Assembly (NCBI GenBank): GCA_035534855.1
Contig: DATLRD010000028.1
Span: 1 to 64,000, forward strand
Reading direction: 5' to 3'
DNA length: 64,000 nucleotides
Source of the DNA: DATARH01 sp035534855
GTDB lineage: Bacteria; Pseudomonadota; Alphaproteobacteria; ATCC43930; CGMCC-115725
The translations under genes were made by a program, and so were the position numbers. Positions 34,397 to 45,725 of the stretch are shown here, piece after piece. Below the pieces are notes generated by a model. It saw only the letters and a list, made by a program, of their open reading frames with translations, was not told the DNA's origin and did not search any database. Positions within the stretch are counted from its first letter, which is position 1, and each line of letters begins with the position of its first letter.

Positions 34397-36307
34397 CTAG
34401 AAGCCGAACATGTGGTCGAGGCTGAACCGGCCGCCCGGACCGATCAGCCCGTGATAGCCGAACAGGCGGCAGGTCGCGTCGCGAACCACAGCATAGGCGC
34501 CGGCCCCGGCGCGGGCGCACGCCGCCTTGTCGAACAACGCGTGATAGCGCCACAGGTGCGAGCCCGAGCATGGAATCGCCAGCGCCCGGCGCGCGACCTC
34601 CGCGCCGCGCGAATCGTGCAGCGTGATCTCGGTCGTGCTGTGCCGATGCCATGGCGTCGAGGCCGGGTAGATCAGGTGGCACAGCGTGTCGTAGGGCGCC
34701 TCGCCGAGCCGCAGGAACAGCCGCGTGGTCAGGCCGGGTGGTGGGCCGGAGTAGGATTGCGGCTCGCCGCGGTAGACCAGCGCGGTGTTGAACACATGCG
34801 CGCCAAAGCTGGTTTCGGCGGCATGCCCGGCGCGGCGATGGCGATAGCGGAACAGCGCGTGCAGCCAGCCGTCGCCGTTGCCGCCCTCGGCGAAGTCGTA
34901 GACCAGCTCGACATGGCCGTAGCCCTCGCCGAGCCCACCGGCGAGCGCGCCGAGCTCGAGGCAGGTGGCATGGCTGCGCGGCAGGCAGCCGAACCGGTGC
35001 CGGGCGATCTCGTTGCCGGCGGGGTCGTAGACCAGCGCCGCGAGCGGCAGATCGGTCTGCGCCGTCGACATCGGCGTCGGCAGCAACTCGCTGTCCCATT
35101 CGCTGCGCGGCAGGATCGGCGCCGGCAGCAGATAGCCCTTGCCCAGCGTGTTGCCGAGCCGCGGCAATTGCGGGTCCGACTTCAGGTCGCCACGTTCGAC
35201 GTTGACGTGGGCGAGGCGGCGGTGATCGGCGCCGATCACCTCATAGCGCGGGCGCACGACATGCTTGCCGGCGCGCAATTCGATCTGCCGCGGCCACGCC
35301 AGCCCGGGCAGCAGGCTCGCGGCGTCAACCGCGACGCTGGCAAACGGCCCGATCGGCCGGTCGATCGCGGTGACCGCCTCTTCGCCCATCGGCGTCAGGC
35401 CGATCGCTCCGGCGGGAACCGGGCTCGGGTGGCTGTTCTGAATCCACACGACGACACGCTCGCCCGGCGCCGGCGCCGGCAGCCCGGCATAGCGGTCGGC
35501 CGGCCAGGCATTGGCGTCGTGAGTGCACGACAGCGCACGATCGGCCTCGCCCGGGGCGTCGCCAAACACGTCGAGCGCGTATTTGACGACATCATGCCCG
35601 GCGGCCCCGACGATGTGAATGAACAGCTGCCCGGCAAATTCCGGCAGCGCAAAGCGGGCGCGCACCTCGCGGCTGTCGATCGTGATCGCGCCGCCGTCGG
35701 CGCCGCATTCGAGCGACCATTCGGCGATCGCGGTTCCGGCTGCGTCAAACAGCGTCAGCCAGCAGACGACCGCGCCGGCGCCGTAGCGCGCCCAGTAGTT
35801 CGCCGTCACCAGCCGGGTATGGACCCCGTCACCGTCGCGGAACAGCGCGAAATTGGTCGCGAAATTGAGCGGGTCGAGATAGCGCTGCGGATTGGTCAGC
35901 CGCTCTGCCGGGAGGCGCAGCCGATCGAGCGAGACGATTCGCGCGCCCGGCGGCAGGCAGGGCCGCATCTGGCTCAGCAGGCGCTCGCCGTCGAACGCGG
36001 CGATAAAGACGGTTCGCGCGGCAGACCGGGAAAGCTCGGTCAGCGGCAGCGCGGCGTGCTCCAGAACGCGGTCGCCGATCCGCGCCACATCCCGCACATA
36101 GACCGCGGCGGCGTCGCTTTCGCCGAGGTCGAAAATCTGCGCGAAACCGTCGAGCGCGCCGATCGGGTCGACGATTGCCGCACCGCCTTCGCGGCGCAGC
36201 TCGTCGACCAGCCCGCGCCCGCTGGCGGCGGCGTGCGGGTGGGTCAGCGCCTTGTACAGCGTGTTGCCGCCGCGGACGTTGTCGAAGGTCTCGATGCGCA
36301 GGGCCAT
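34397..36307 (-). CDS. Large hypothetical protein, no recognised domain
   Basis: 636 aa, not recognised. No signal peptide or membrane segment. The sequence looks like several beta-sandwich domains (many short strand-like stretches such as TRLVTANYWARYGAGAVVCW and LPEFAGQLFIHIVGAAGHDV), with a C-terminal half rich in His and Trp (DTLCHLIYPASTPWHRHSTT, GSHLWRYHALFDK). Codon usage and the absence of any competing frame support a real gene. Located between trxB and the PAP2/ELM1 envelope pair. Start MALRIETFDN at 36307. Confidence 0.8.
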   Translation of the reverse strand: MALRIETFDNVRGGNTLYKALTHPHAAASGRGLVDELRREGGAAIVDPIGALDGFAQIFDLGESDAAAVYVRDVARIGDRVLEHAALPLTELSRSAARTVFIAAFDGERLLSQMRPCLPPGARIVSLDRLRLPAERLTNPQRYLDPLNFATNFALFRDGDGVHTRLVTANYWARYGAGAVVCWLTLFDAAGTAIAEWSLECGADGGAITIDSREVRARFALPEFAGQLFIHIVGAAGHDVVKYALDVFGDAPGEADRALSCTHDANAWPADRYAGLPAPAPGERVVVWIQNSHPSPVPAGAIGLTPMGEEAVTAIDRPIGPFASVAVDAASLLPGLAWPRQIELRAGKHVVRPRYEVIGADHRRLAHVNVERGDLKSDPQLPRLGNTLGKGYLLPAPILPRSEWDSELLPTPMSTAQTDLPLAALVYDPAGNEIARHRFGCLPRSHATCLELGALAGGLGEGYGHVELVYDFAEGGNGDGWLHALFRYRHRRAGHAAETSFGAHVFNTALVYRGEPQSYSGPPPGLTTRLFLRLGEAPYDTLCHLIYPASTPWHRHSTTEITLHDSRGAEVARRALAIPCSGSHLWRYHALFDKAACARAGAGAYAVVRDATCRLFGYHGLIGPGGRFSLDHMFGF

Positions 36308-36317
36308 GACCGCGATC

Positions 36318-37721
36318 TTACACGGCCCGCGCGCTTCTGCCGCCTAGCGCGAACCCGTGCCGCGCGAACATCGCGGCGAGCAGGCGCGTCGTCACGATCG
36401 CGATCGTCGCGCCCATCACCGTGTCGCTCAGGTAATGCGCGCCGGTGATGATACGGCTGGCGATGACCAGCAGCGCCACTGCCACATAGAACAGCACGTG
36501 CCGCGGCCACAGAACCCACAGCGCCACGGCCAGCGCGGTGGCCGTTGTGGCGTGGCCCGACGGAAACGACCAGCGGTCGGCCTGCCAGCCGAGCCAGCCG
36601 AAATCATAGGTGCCGCTGGCAAACAGCAGTTTCGGCCGGGCCCGGCCGAAGATCACCTTGAGCAGATCGACGGTCAGCCCGGAGACAGCGATTGCCGCGA
36701 ACAGAAAGGCCGGCGCCGCGGCCGCCTCGCGCATCGCCCCGGCATGGGGCTGCAAGCGCGGAAAGCCGCCGCCCCAGCGCAGCGCCGCAAAAGAAAGGCC
36801 GAACAGGATGAGGTAGGGGTAGCCGAGGCCGAGCCGGCCAGCCAGGTCAAAAAATGGCCGCAGCCGCCCATCGGTCGCGTGCAGGTACAGCGCGAACGGC
36901 CGGTCGACCCACAGGATGCATACCGCCTCGATCGCCGCGACTGCTACGAGCCATATGACGATCCGCCCGTTGGGCCGCTCGTAGAGGCGGCGCAGGCCTT
37001 GTGCGGTGGCTAACAGGGCGGCGCCGGCCGCGCGGTAGAAACGCAGGGCGCGGGGCCGGCCCAGCCCGTCATGCACCACGATCCAGCGGTGCAGCAGCCA
37101 GCTCACCGCGATGACCAGGAACCCGGCATAGACGACATCGGACAGGAAATGATGGCCGGCGGCGATGCGGGCGAGGCTGACCACCGCTCCGAAGCCGACC
37201 GCCGCGGCGATGCCGAGGCGCCGCCGCCGCCCTTCGGGCAGCAGGAAGGCAAAGCCGACCAGCGAAAAGGCGAGCGCCGCATGGCCCGAGACAAACGAGC
37301 AGTTCTTCGGGCACTGGTCGGCGATCAGCGGCGCCGCGGTGAAGGTGCGGGTGCCGCCGAACTGTTCGACCTGGTACGGCCGCGCCCGGCCCCAATGGTC
37401 CTTGAGCACGGTGTTGACGAGGAGCCCGGGTCCGAGCGCCGTCGCCAGCGCGATAAAGGCGAGCGCCCGCCCGTCGAGCCGCCACAGCGGCCGGCCGGTC
37501 AGCATCAGCCACGCCGTGCCGATGACGACGAGCGCGATGATACCGCCGGTCATCCACGGGATCGAGTGCTGCACGATCAGCAGCGGCCGGGTCGAGGCCA
37601 GAAAAAACCGGCTGTGCGGATCGTAAAACACCCCGCTGGCCGCGAGGTCGATCCCCGGCACCAGCCAGAACAGCAGCCCGATAAGCAGAAACGCGCCGCA
37701 GAACAGCGCCGGCGCCCTCAC
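36318..37721 (-). CDS. Membrane protein with two fused PAP2 phosphatase domains
   Basis: 467 aa. First PAP2 domain at about residues 1-250: KDHWGRARPYQVEQFGG, SFVSGHAALAFSLVGF, RIAAGHHFLSDVVY. Second at about 260-467: KVIFGRARPKLLFASG, SFPSGHATTATALAVALW, RIITGAHYLSDTVMG. Both carry all three phosphatase motifs (KxxxxxxRP, PSGH-like, SRxxxxxHxxxD-like), so both halves may be active. The bacterial norm is a single domain. It should act on lipid-linked phosphates at the inner membrane (undecaprenyl or lipid A type). It starts with GTG that overlaps the ELM1 stop as GTGA. Confidence 0.88.
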   Translation of the reverse strand: MRAPALFCGAFLLIGLLFWLVPGIDLAASGVFYDPHSRFFLASTRPLLIVQHSIPWMTGGIIALVVIGTAWLMLTGRPLWRLDGRALAFIALATALGPGLLVNTVLKDHWGRARPYQVEQFGGTRTFTAAPLIADQCPKNCSFVSGHAALAFSLVGFAFLLPEGRRRRLGIAAAVGFGAVVSLARIAAGHHFLSDVVYAGFLVIAVSWLLHRWIVVHDGLGRPRALRFYRAAGAALLATAQGLRRLYERPNGRIVIWLVAVAAIEAVCILWVDRPFALYLHATDGRLRPFFDLAGRLGLGYPYLILFGLSFAALRWGGGFPRLQPHAGAMREAAAAPAFLFAAIAVSGLTVDLLKVIFGRARPKLLFASGTYDFGWLGWQADRWSFPSGHATTATALAVALWVLWPRHVLFYVAVALLVIASRIITGAHYLSDTVMGATIAIVTTRLLAAMFARHGFALGGRSARAV

Positions 37722-38743
37722 GGCGGTGCCAGCGCTGCTCGCCGCGCCGCGACCAGCGCGCGCACCGCGGCGCCGGCCCGGCTCGTGTCGTCGGGCGGCG
37801 CGTAGGACCATGTGTCGAGCGTGCCGGCAAACGGCCGGGTTACGCCGGCGGCGCGCATCGCCGCGTGAAACCGGGCAAATTTGGCGTCGCCGCCGTCCAG
37901 CTCGATGATGTGCACCGGCTTGCCGGTGGCCGCCGCCTCGCTGACCATCGACACCGAGTCGGCGGTCACCAGCAGGTGATCCGCGACCGCGAGATAGGCG
38001 TAATACGGGTTGTCGCCGGTATTGTCCCAGATCTCTCCCGGCAGCGCGCCGAGCCGCGCGCGCAGTGCGGCGAGTCCGGCCTCCCCGGTACGCCGCGACG
38101 CGGTCGCGACGACCGAGCCGCCGGCCGCGCCCACCGCGGCGGCGATGCGGTCGGCGATGTTGCCGAGTCGCGCGAGGTCGAGCCGGTAGGCGCGGTTGGG
38201 GCCGCCGATCAGCACGCCGACGATCGGCCGCTTCAGGGTTTCGAGCCGCGGGAAGCGGCGCCGCTCGGCGGCGAGCTTGTCCGGGGTCACCCGATGGATC
38301 GCGCCCAGCGTCACCGCGACGCGGCTGCCGCGCCAGCGGTCGTGCTCGGGCACGACCATCAGGTCGAATTCGTCGCGCCCGACCCGCGGGTCCTGGACCT
38401 GCACCGCGACGCAGGCGCCGCGGCTGGCACGGTGGATCGCCAGCGCCGGCATCGCCGCGTTGCGGCCGCAGGCGATCACCAGATCCGGCCAGGGCGGGGC
38501 GAGCGGCCCGTCGCTTGTGGTGACCGCGGCAAGCGGCGCGCGCCACAATTGCGGCGGCAACCAAACCCAGGGCCGGTGCACCGCCAGCGCCTTCTCGACA
38601 AACGGCAGGCCGGTCGCCTCGGCGAGGCCGAGCGCCTGGCTGGCCATCCCGGCCTTGCCGTCGTGCAGCACCCAGGCGACCGGTCGGCGTGGCACCGGCG
38701 CGGGCACGGCGTTTGGCGGTTCACGAAGCGACAGGGCGACCAT
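37718..38743 (-). CDS. Mitochondrial fission ELM1 family protein (glycosyltransferase-like fold)
   Basis: 341 aa. Recognisable ELM1/DUF1022 elements: AWVLHDGKAGMASQALGLAE, LVIACGRNAAMPALAIHRAS, VQVQDPRVGRDEFDLMVVPE, VGVLIGGPNRAYRLD, and LLVTADSVSMVSEAAATGKP, which looks like a glycosyltransferase nucleotide site. Bacterial members are common in alphaproteobacteria, function unproven. The coupling to a double PAP2 phosphatase suggests a role in envelope lipid or saccharide metabolism. Confidence 0.88.
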   Translation of the reverse strand: MVALSLREPPNAVPAPVPRRPVAWVLHDGKAGMASQALGLAEATGLPFVEKALAVHRPWVWLPPQLWRAPLAAVTTSDGPLAPPWPDLVIACGRNAAMPALAIHRASRGACVAVQVQDPRVGRDEFDLMVVPEHDRWRGSRVAVTLGAIHRVTPDKLAAERRRFPRLETLKRPIVGVLIGGPNRAYRLDLARLGNIADRIAAAVGAAGGSVVATASRRTGEAGLAALRARLGALPGEIWDNTGDNPYYAYLAVADHLLVTADSVSMVSEAAATGKPVHIIELDGGDAKFARFHAAMRAAGVTRPFAGTLDTWSYAPPDDTSRAGAAVRALVAARRAALAPP

Positions 38744-38867
38744 GCGTCTCCTCTACGGGATGATGCGAAGGGCGGCAAGCATCCGTGCCGTCGCGCAATA
38801 AAATTGCGCGACCGGGCCGGGCTTTCTATGATTGCGAGCGATTTTGCGGCGTTAGCGGGGGACGCCG

Positions 38868-39341
38868 ATGCGGCAGACCAGGCTCGACCGAATTGACCGC
38901 GACATACTGCGCCATCTCCAGGACGATGGGCGCATGACCAATGTCGAGCTGGCGCAGCGCGTCGGCATCTCGGCGCCGCCCTGCCTGCGGCGGGTGCGCG
39001 CGCTCGAAGAGGCCGGGTATATCCGCGGCTACCATGCCGACCTGGCCGCCGAGCCGCTGGGGTTTGCGGTGACCGTGTTCGCCCAGGTCGGGCTCGCCAG
39101 CCAGGCGGAAAGCGACCTGCAGGCGTTCGAGCGGCTGGTCGCCGGCTGGCCCGAGGTGCGCGAGGCGCACATGCTGGCCGGCGAAACCGATTTCCTGTTG
39201 AAGATCGTCGCGACCGACTGGGACAGTTACCAGCGGTTCCTCAGCGCCAAACTGACCTCGGCACCCAATGTCAGCCATGTCAAATCGGCGCTGATGCTGC
39301 GTGTATCGAAAATCGTCCCCGGCGTTCCGCTGGGCGAATGA
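38868..39341 (+). CDS. Lrp/AsnC family transcriptional regulator
   Basis: 157 aa. HTH at residues 5-60 (LDRIDRDILRHLQDDGRMTN, AQRVGISAPPCLRRVRALEE) and a C-terminal RAM ligand domain (MLAGETDFLLKIVATDWDSY). The 124-nt gap to the divergent ELM1 gene holds the promoters. Converges with greA, ends 9 nt apart. Confidence 0.93.
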   Translation: MRQTRLDRIDRDILRHLQDDGRMTNVELAQRVGISAPPCLRRVRALEEAGYIRGYHADLAAEPLGFAVTVFAQVGLASQAESDLQAFERLVAGWPEVREAHMLAGETDFLLKIVATDWDSYQRFLSAKLTSAPNVSHVKSALMLRVSKIVPGVPLGE

Positions 39342-39349
39342 CGGGTGCC

Positions 39350-39832
39350 TTACCCGAACAGGACGGTAACGACCTCGTAGGATTTGGCGCCGCGCGGGGT
39401 CGAGACCTCGACGCTGTCGCCCTGGACCTTGCCGATCAGTGCGCGGGCGAGCGGCGAGGTCACCGAAAGCCGGCCGCTTTTGATGTCGGCCTCGTCCTCG
39501 CCGACGATCTGAAAGGTCTGCTCTTCGTCGGTCTCCTCGTCGGCCAGGGTGACCTTGGCACCGAACTTGATCAGGGAGCCCGACAGTTTCGACGTGTCGA
39601 TGACATCGGCCCGCGCGATCTTGTCTTCGAGCTCCATCACCCGCCCTTCGATAAAGCTCTGGCGCTCTCGAGCGGCATGATATTCGGCGTTCTCTGACAG
39701 GTCGCCGTGGGTGCGCGCCTCGGCAATGGCGCGGATGATCGCCGGTCGATCGACGGATTTCAGGCGCTTCAGCTCGTCCTGGAGCCGATTGTACCCTTCC
39801 CCCGTCATCGGAATTCTGTTCATCGAATCCAT
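39350..39832 (-). CDS. greA: Transcription elongation factor GreA
   Basis: 160 aa. N-terminal coiled coil PMTGEGYNRLQDELKRLK with the acidic tip ARTHGDLSENAEYHAARERQ, which reaches the RNA polymerase active site to trigger transcript cleavage; C-terminal FKBP-like domain DEADIKSGRLSVTSPLARAL. It follows carB (31 nt), the usual alphaproteobacterial order. Met at 39823 (MNRIPMT) matches the family start better and may be the true one. Confidence 0.96.
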   Translation of the reverse strand: MDSMNRIPMTGEGYNRLQDELKRLKSVDRPAIIRAIAEARTHGDLSENAEYHAARERQSFIEGRVMELEDKIARADVIDTSKLSGSLIKFGAKVTLADEETDEEQTFQIVGEDEADIKSGRLSVTSPLARALIGKVQGDSVEVSTPRGAKSYEVVTVLFG

Positions 39833-39862
39833 CGTACCCGCACTAATCGGAAACGGGGACGT

Positions 39863-43114
<3,252 letters not shown>

Positions 43115-43148
43115 TCCAACCCAAATTCGTCATGGCCCAACTCAAATT

Positions 43149-43544
43149 CGTCATGGCCGGGCTTGACCCGGCCATCTTCGTTGCCGTTGCAAACCGCAAC
43201 TCGGCGGACGAGGCTCGCCGACCATGGGAGGCTGGGTCTATTTTATGACAAACCGCCGGGGCGGAGTCCTGTACGTCGGCGTAACCAGCAATCTTCCGAA
43301 GCGTGCCTGGGAGCACCGCGAAGGAGTCGTCGAGGGATTTACCCGACGGTACCGGCTGAAACAACTCGTCTACGCCGAGCATCATGCCGACATCCGAGAT
43401 GCGATCCAGCGCGAGAAGAACATCAAGCATTGGCCGCGCGCCTGGAAAATCGAGCTGATTGAATCGCAAAATCCCAATTGGGCGGATCTCTACGACAGTC
43501 TGCTGTGAGTCGGGAAGATGGCCGGGTCAAGCCCGGCCATGACG
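43149..43544 (+). mobile_element. 396-bp GIY-YIG unit bounded by perfect 31-bp inverted repeats
   Basis: The left end 43149-43179 and the right end 43514-43544 are exact reverse complements over 31 bp; each is itself a palindrome (GATGGCCGGG-TCAAG-type arms with TGGCCGGG/CCCGGCCA). Between them lies one 94-aa GIY-YIG nuclease gene and little else. A third, truncated copy of the end sequence lies at 43628-43655, and a diverged one near 43565-43598. The unit sits between carA and carB, which are normally adjacent, and is bracketed by a 44-bp direct repeat of the carB start. This organisation looks like a tiny nuclease-encoding mobile element, by analogy with REP/RAYT systems (inference). Confidence 0.7.
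43224..43508 (+). CDS. Small GIY-YIG nuclease family protein
   Basis: 94 aa single GIY-YIG domain of the YhbQ/COG2827 type: GGWVYFMTNRRGGVLYVGVT contains the paired motifs (VYF ... LYVGVT), followed by the Arg of LPKRAWEHREG and the C-terminal catalytic Glu region AIQREKNIKHWPRAWKIELI ending in NPNWADL. It would cut DNA with one metal ion. It lies on the strand opposite carAB, has no clear ribosome site (GGAGG comes after the ATG), and is bounded by 31-bp inverted repeats. Confidence 0.85.
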   Translation: MGGWVYFMTNRRGGVLYVGVTSNLPKRAWEHREGVVEGFTRRYRLKQLVYAEHHADIRDAIQREKNIKHWPRAWKIELIESQNPNWADLYDSLL

Positions 43545-43818
43545 CAAAAAAGGCGGAGCGTTCTCCAATTTCGTCATGCCCGGACTTGATCCGGGCATCT
43601 CTGGACAAGCGGGCGTCGAGCGCCGGGGATGGCCGGGTCAAGCCCGGCCATGACGCCCGAAGAATGGCGCCGATGATCAGGATCGATTTGATGTCGGTGC
43701 GCTTAGGCAAGCTAGGTCCGCTCCCCGGCGGAAGCCGGGGCCCATGTTTCAGCCGCACGAGCACCGGACAAGTGGATCCCGGCTTTCGCCGGGAAACGCG
43801 TGGAGGGTCGCGGTCGCT
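43509..43818. repeat. Repeat-filled spacer upstream of the GIY-YIG unit, toward carA
   Basis: No gene. It contains, in order: the right end of the GIY-YIG unit (43514-43544), a diverged GTCATGCCCGGACTTGATCC palindrome (43565-43598), another copy of the unit end (43628-43655), the second 44-bp carB repeat (43666-43709), and a GTGGATCCCGGC-family palindrome (43717-43800). Three repeat classes are therefore nested at one site. Confidence 0.8.
43666..43709 (-). repeat. 44-bp direct repeat, copy 2 (carB start remnant)
   Basis: Same 44 bases as 43064-43107. Read on the minus strand it gives TTG followed by codons for PKRTDIKSILIIGA, i.e. a broken carB start that now runs into repeat sequence and stops being coding. 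Confidence 0.93.
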
Positions 43819-44994
43819 TCACTTCGCCCCGTCCATCATTTCGACAAACCGCCGGAACAGGTATTGCGCGTCCTGCGGGCCGGGGCTGGCCTCGGGGTGG
43901 TGCTGTACGGAAAACACCTTTTTGCCGGCGATCCGCAGCCCTTCGTTGCTGCGGTCGAACAGCGAGAGGTGGGTCGGCTCGATCCCCGGCGGCAAGGCGT
44001 CGAGGTCGACGACGAAGCCGTGGTTCTGGCTGGTGATCTCGACCCGGCCGGTGGCCTCGTCGCGCACCGGGTGGTTGGCGCCGCGATGGCCGCGCGCCAT
44101 CTTCTTGGTCCGTGCGCCTAGCGTCAGCGCCAGCATCTGGTGGCCGAGGCAGATGCCGAAGATCGGCGTGCCCGCGGCGATCAGCTCGCGCAGCACCGGC
44201 ACCGCGTATTCGCCGGTGGCCGCCGGGTCACCCGGCCCGTTCGACAGAAACACGCCGTCGGGGCGGTGGCGCATGATGTCGTCGACCGAGGCGGTGGCCG
44301 GCACCACGGTGACGCGGCAGCCCTCGCTCGCCAGCATACGCAGGATATTGCGCTTCATGCCGTAATCGACCGCGACGACGTGACAGCGCGGCGCCTCCTG
44401 CCGGCCATAGCCCGCACCGTGCCGCCACACGGTCTCGTCCCACTCGTAGCTCTGCGTGCAGCTGACCTCGCGGGCGAGGTCCATGCCTTCGAGCCCGGGC
44501 CAGGCGCACGCCTCGTCGCGCATCGCGCCGATGTCGAGGCAGCAATCCGGCGCATAGGCGATGACGCCGCTGGGCGCGCCGCGGTCGCGGATGAGGCGGG
44601 TCAGCCGCCGGGTGTCGACGCCGCACAGCCCGGTGAGGCCGCGCGCCTTGAGCCAGAAATCGAGCGACTGGTCCGAACGGTAGTTGGCCGGCTCGGTGAT
44701 CCGCTCGCGGATTACCAGGCCGCGCGCCGGCGGGTTGATCGTCTCGATATCCTCGGCATTGGTGCCGACATTGCCGATATGCGGAAAGGTGAAGGTGATG
44801 ATCTGCCCGGCATAGCTCGGGTCGGTCAGGATTTCCTGGTAGCCGGTGATCGAGGTGTTGAAACACACCTCGCCGACCGCACGGCCCGGGGCGCCGATCC
44901 CGTGGCCCCAAAACACCGTCCCGTCGGCAAGCACGAGGGCCGCGTTGCAGTCGGGCGGTCGCGGCGTCGGCGAAGCCGCGTTGGGGTCGGTCAT
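43819..44994 (-). CDS. carA: Carbamoyl-phosphate synthase small chain
   Basis: 391 aa. N-terminal CPSase domain (DGTVFWGHGIGAPGRAVGEV, GYQEILTDPSYAGQIITFTF) and a C-terminal class I glutamine amidotransferase with the catalytic Cys in PIFGICLGHQMLALTLGA and His/Glu in VFSVQHHPEASPGP. It supplies ammonia from glutamine to CarB. The start MTDPNAAS at 44994 has CAGGATTTG upstream; a longer frame to 45036 is possible. The operon with carB is now split by a 704-nt insertion. Confidence 0.97.
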   Translation of the reverse strand: MTDPNAASPTPRPPDCNAALVLADGTVFWGHGIGAPGRAVGEVCFNTSITGYQEILTDPSYAGQIITFTFPHIGNVGTNAEDIETINPPARGLVIRERITEPANYRSDQSLDFWLKARGLTGLCGVDTRRLTRLIRDRGAPSGVIAYAPDCCLDIGAMRDEACAWPGLEGMDLAREVSCTQSYEWDETVWRHGAGYGRQEAPRCHVVAVDYGMKRNILRMLASEGCRVTVVPATASVDDIMRHRPDGVFLSNGPGDPAATGEYAVPVLRELIAAGTPIFGICLGHQMLALTLGARTKKMARGHRGANHPVRDEATGRVEITSQNHGFVVDLDALPPGIEPTHLSLFDRSNEGLRIAGKKVFSVQHHPEASPGPQDAQYLFRRFVEMMDGAK

Positions 44995-45094
44995 CGTAAG
45001 CAAATCCTGGCGGCGCGAACCGGGCCGCGGGAACATGCGGCATCACAGCCGGGAGCGCAAGTGCTGCGCCGCAACATTAGCGCCTCGGCATTTA

Positions 45095-45123
45095 TTGTCA
45101 ACTGTGTTACTATCGATCATATC
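45095..45123 (+). promoter_or_regulatory. Candidate sigma-70 promoter for yqeY-dnaG-rpoD
   Basis: TTGTCA (45095-45100), 17-bp spacer, CATATC (45118-45123), in the AT-rich divergent gap between carA and yqeY. The -35 box matches 5 of 6 consensus bases, the -10 box only 3 of 6. Confidence 0.35.
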
Positions 45124-45198
45124 GAATTTTCAATAACTTATGGCGGCAGTGGTGCGATGGGCGCGGCCCCGTCCGGAATTGCCGGTGAGGAGCGGGAG

Positions 45199-45654
45199 AT
45201 GTTGCGCGAGGCCTTTGCCGATCGGCTCAAAACCGCGATGCGGGCGCGCGATCAGCGCACGACCTCGACCGTCCGCCTGATCCTTGCGGCGCTGAAGGAT
45301 CGCGACATCGCGCAGCGCAGCACCGCCAGCCCCGAGCCGCTCGGCGACCCCGATATCCTTCGCCTGCTGCAGGCCATGATCAAGCAGCGGCGCGAATCGG
45401 CGGCGCTCTACGAGCAGGGCAAGCGGCCCGAGCTGGCGGCGCAGGAGCGCGAGGAGATCGCGGTCATCGAATCGTTCCTGCCGGAGCAGATGGGCGAGGC
45501 AGAGACCGAGGCCGCGGTGCAGGCGGTCATCGCCGAGACCGGCGCCGCCGGGATGAAGGACATGGGTAAGGTCATGGCGGCGCTGCGCGAGCGCCATTCC
45601 GGCACGATCGACCTCGCCCGTGCCGGCGGCGTGGTCAAGCGGCTGCTGGGGTAG
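45199..45654 (+). CDS. GatB/YqeY domain protein
   Basis: 151 aa. MLREAFADRLKTAMRARDQR, STVRLILAALKDRDIAQR and the terminal helices PEQMGEAETEAAVQAVI and GTIDLARAGGVVKRLLG identify a YqeY protein, related to the tRNA-binding tail of GatB. Function not settled; proposed to help amidotransferase or tRNA handling. It sits just upstream of dnaG as in many alphaproteobacteria. The start at 45199 follows GAGGAGCGGGAG; 45157 is an upstream alternative. Confidence 0.9.
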   Translation: MLREAFADRLKTAMRARDQRTTSTVRLILAALKDRDIAQRSTASPEPLGDPDILRLLQAMIKQRRESAALYEQGKRPELAAQEREEIAVIESFLPEQMGEAETEAAVQAVIAETGAAGMKDMGKVMAALRERHSGTIDLARAGGVVKRLLG

Positions 45655-45725
45655 GGCGGCGTATCCGGCGGCGTTTACCCTGCCCCCTCCCGCAATGAGG
45701 GCGAGGGGTGTAGAACCGTCATGCG

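Noticed and set aside
34346..36448. A 700-codon open frame on the plus strand opposite the unknown 636-aa gene
   Set aside because: High GC keeps antisense frames open. The minus frame has a sensible start, third-position GC bias and protein-like composition; the plus frame is Arg/Gly/Val-rich with no recognisable fold.
43423..43764. Minus-strand frame containing PKRTDIKSILIIGA
   Set aside because: It is the duplicated carB start running into palindromic repeats, not a gene.
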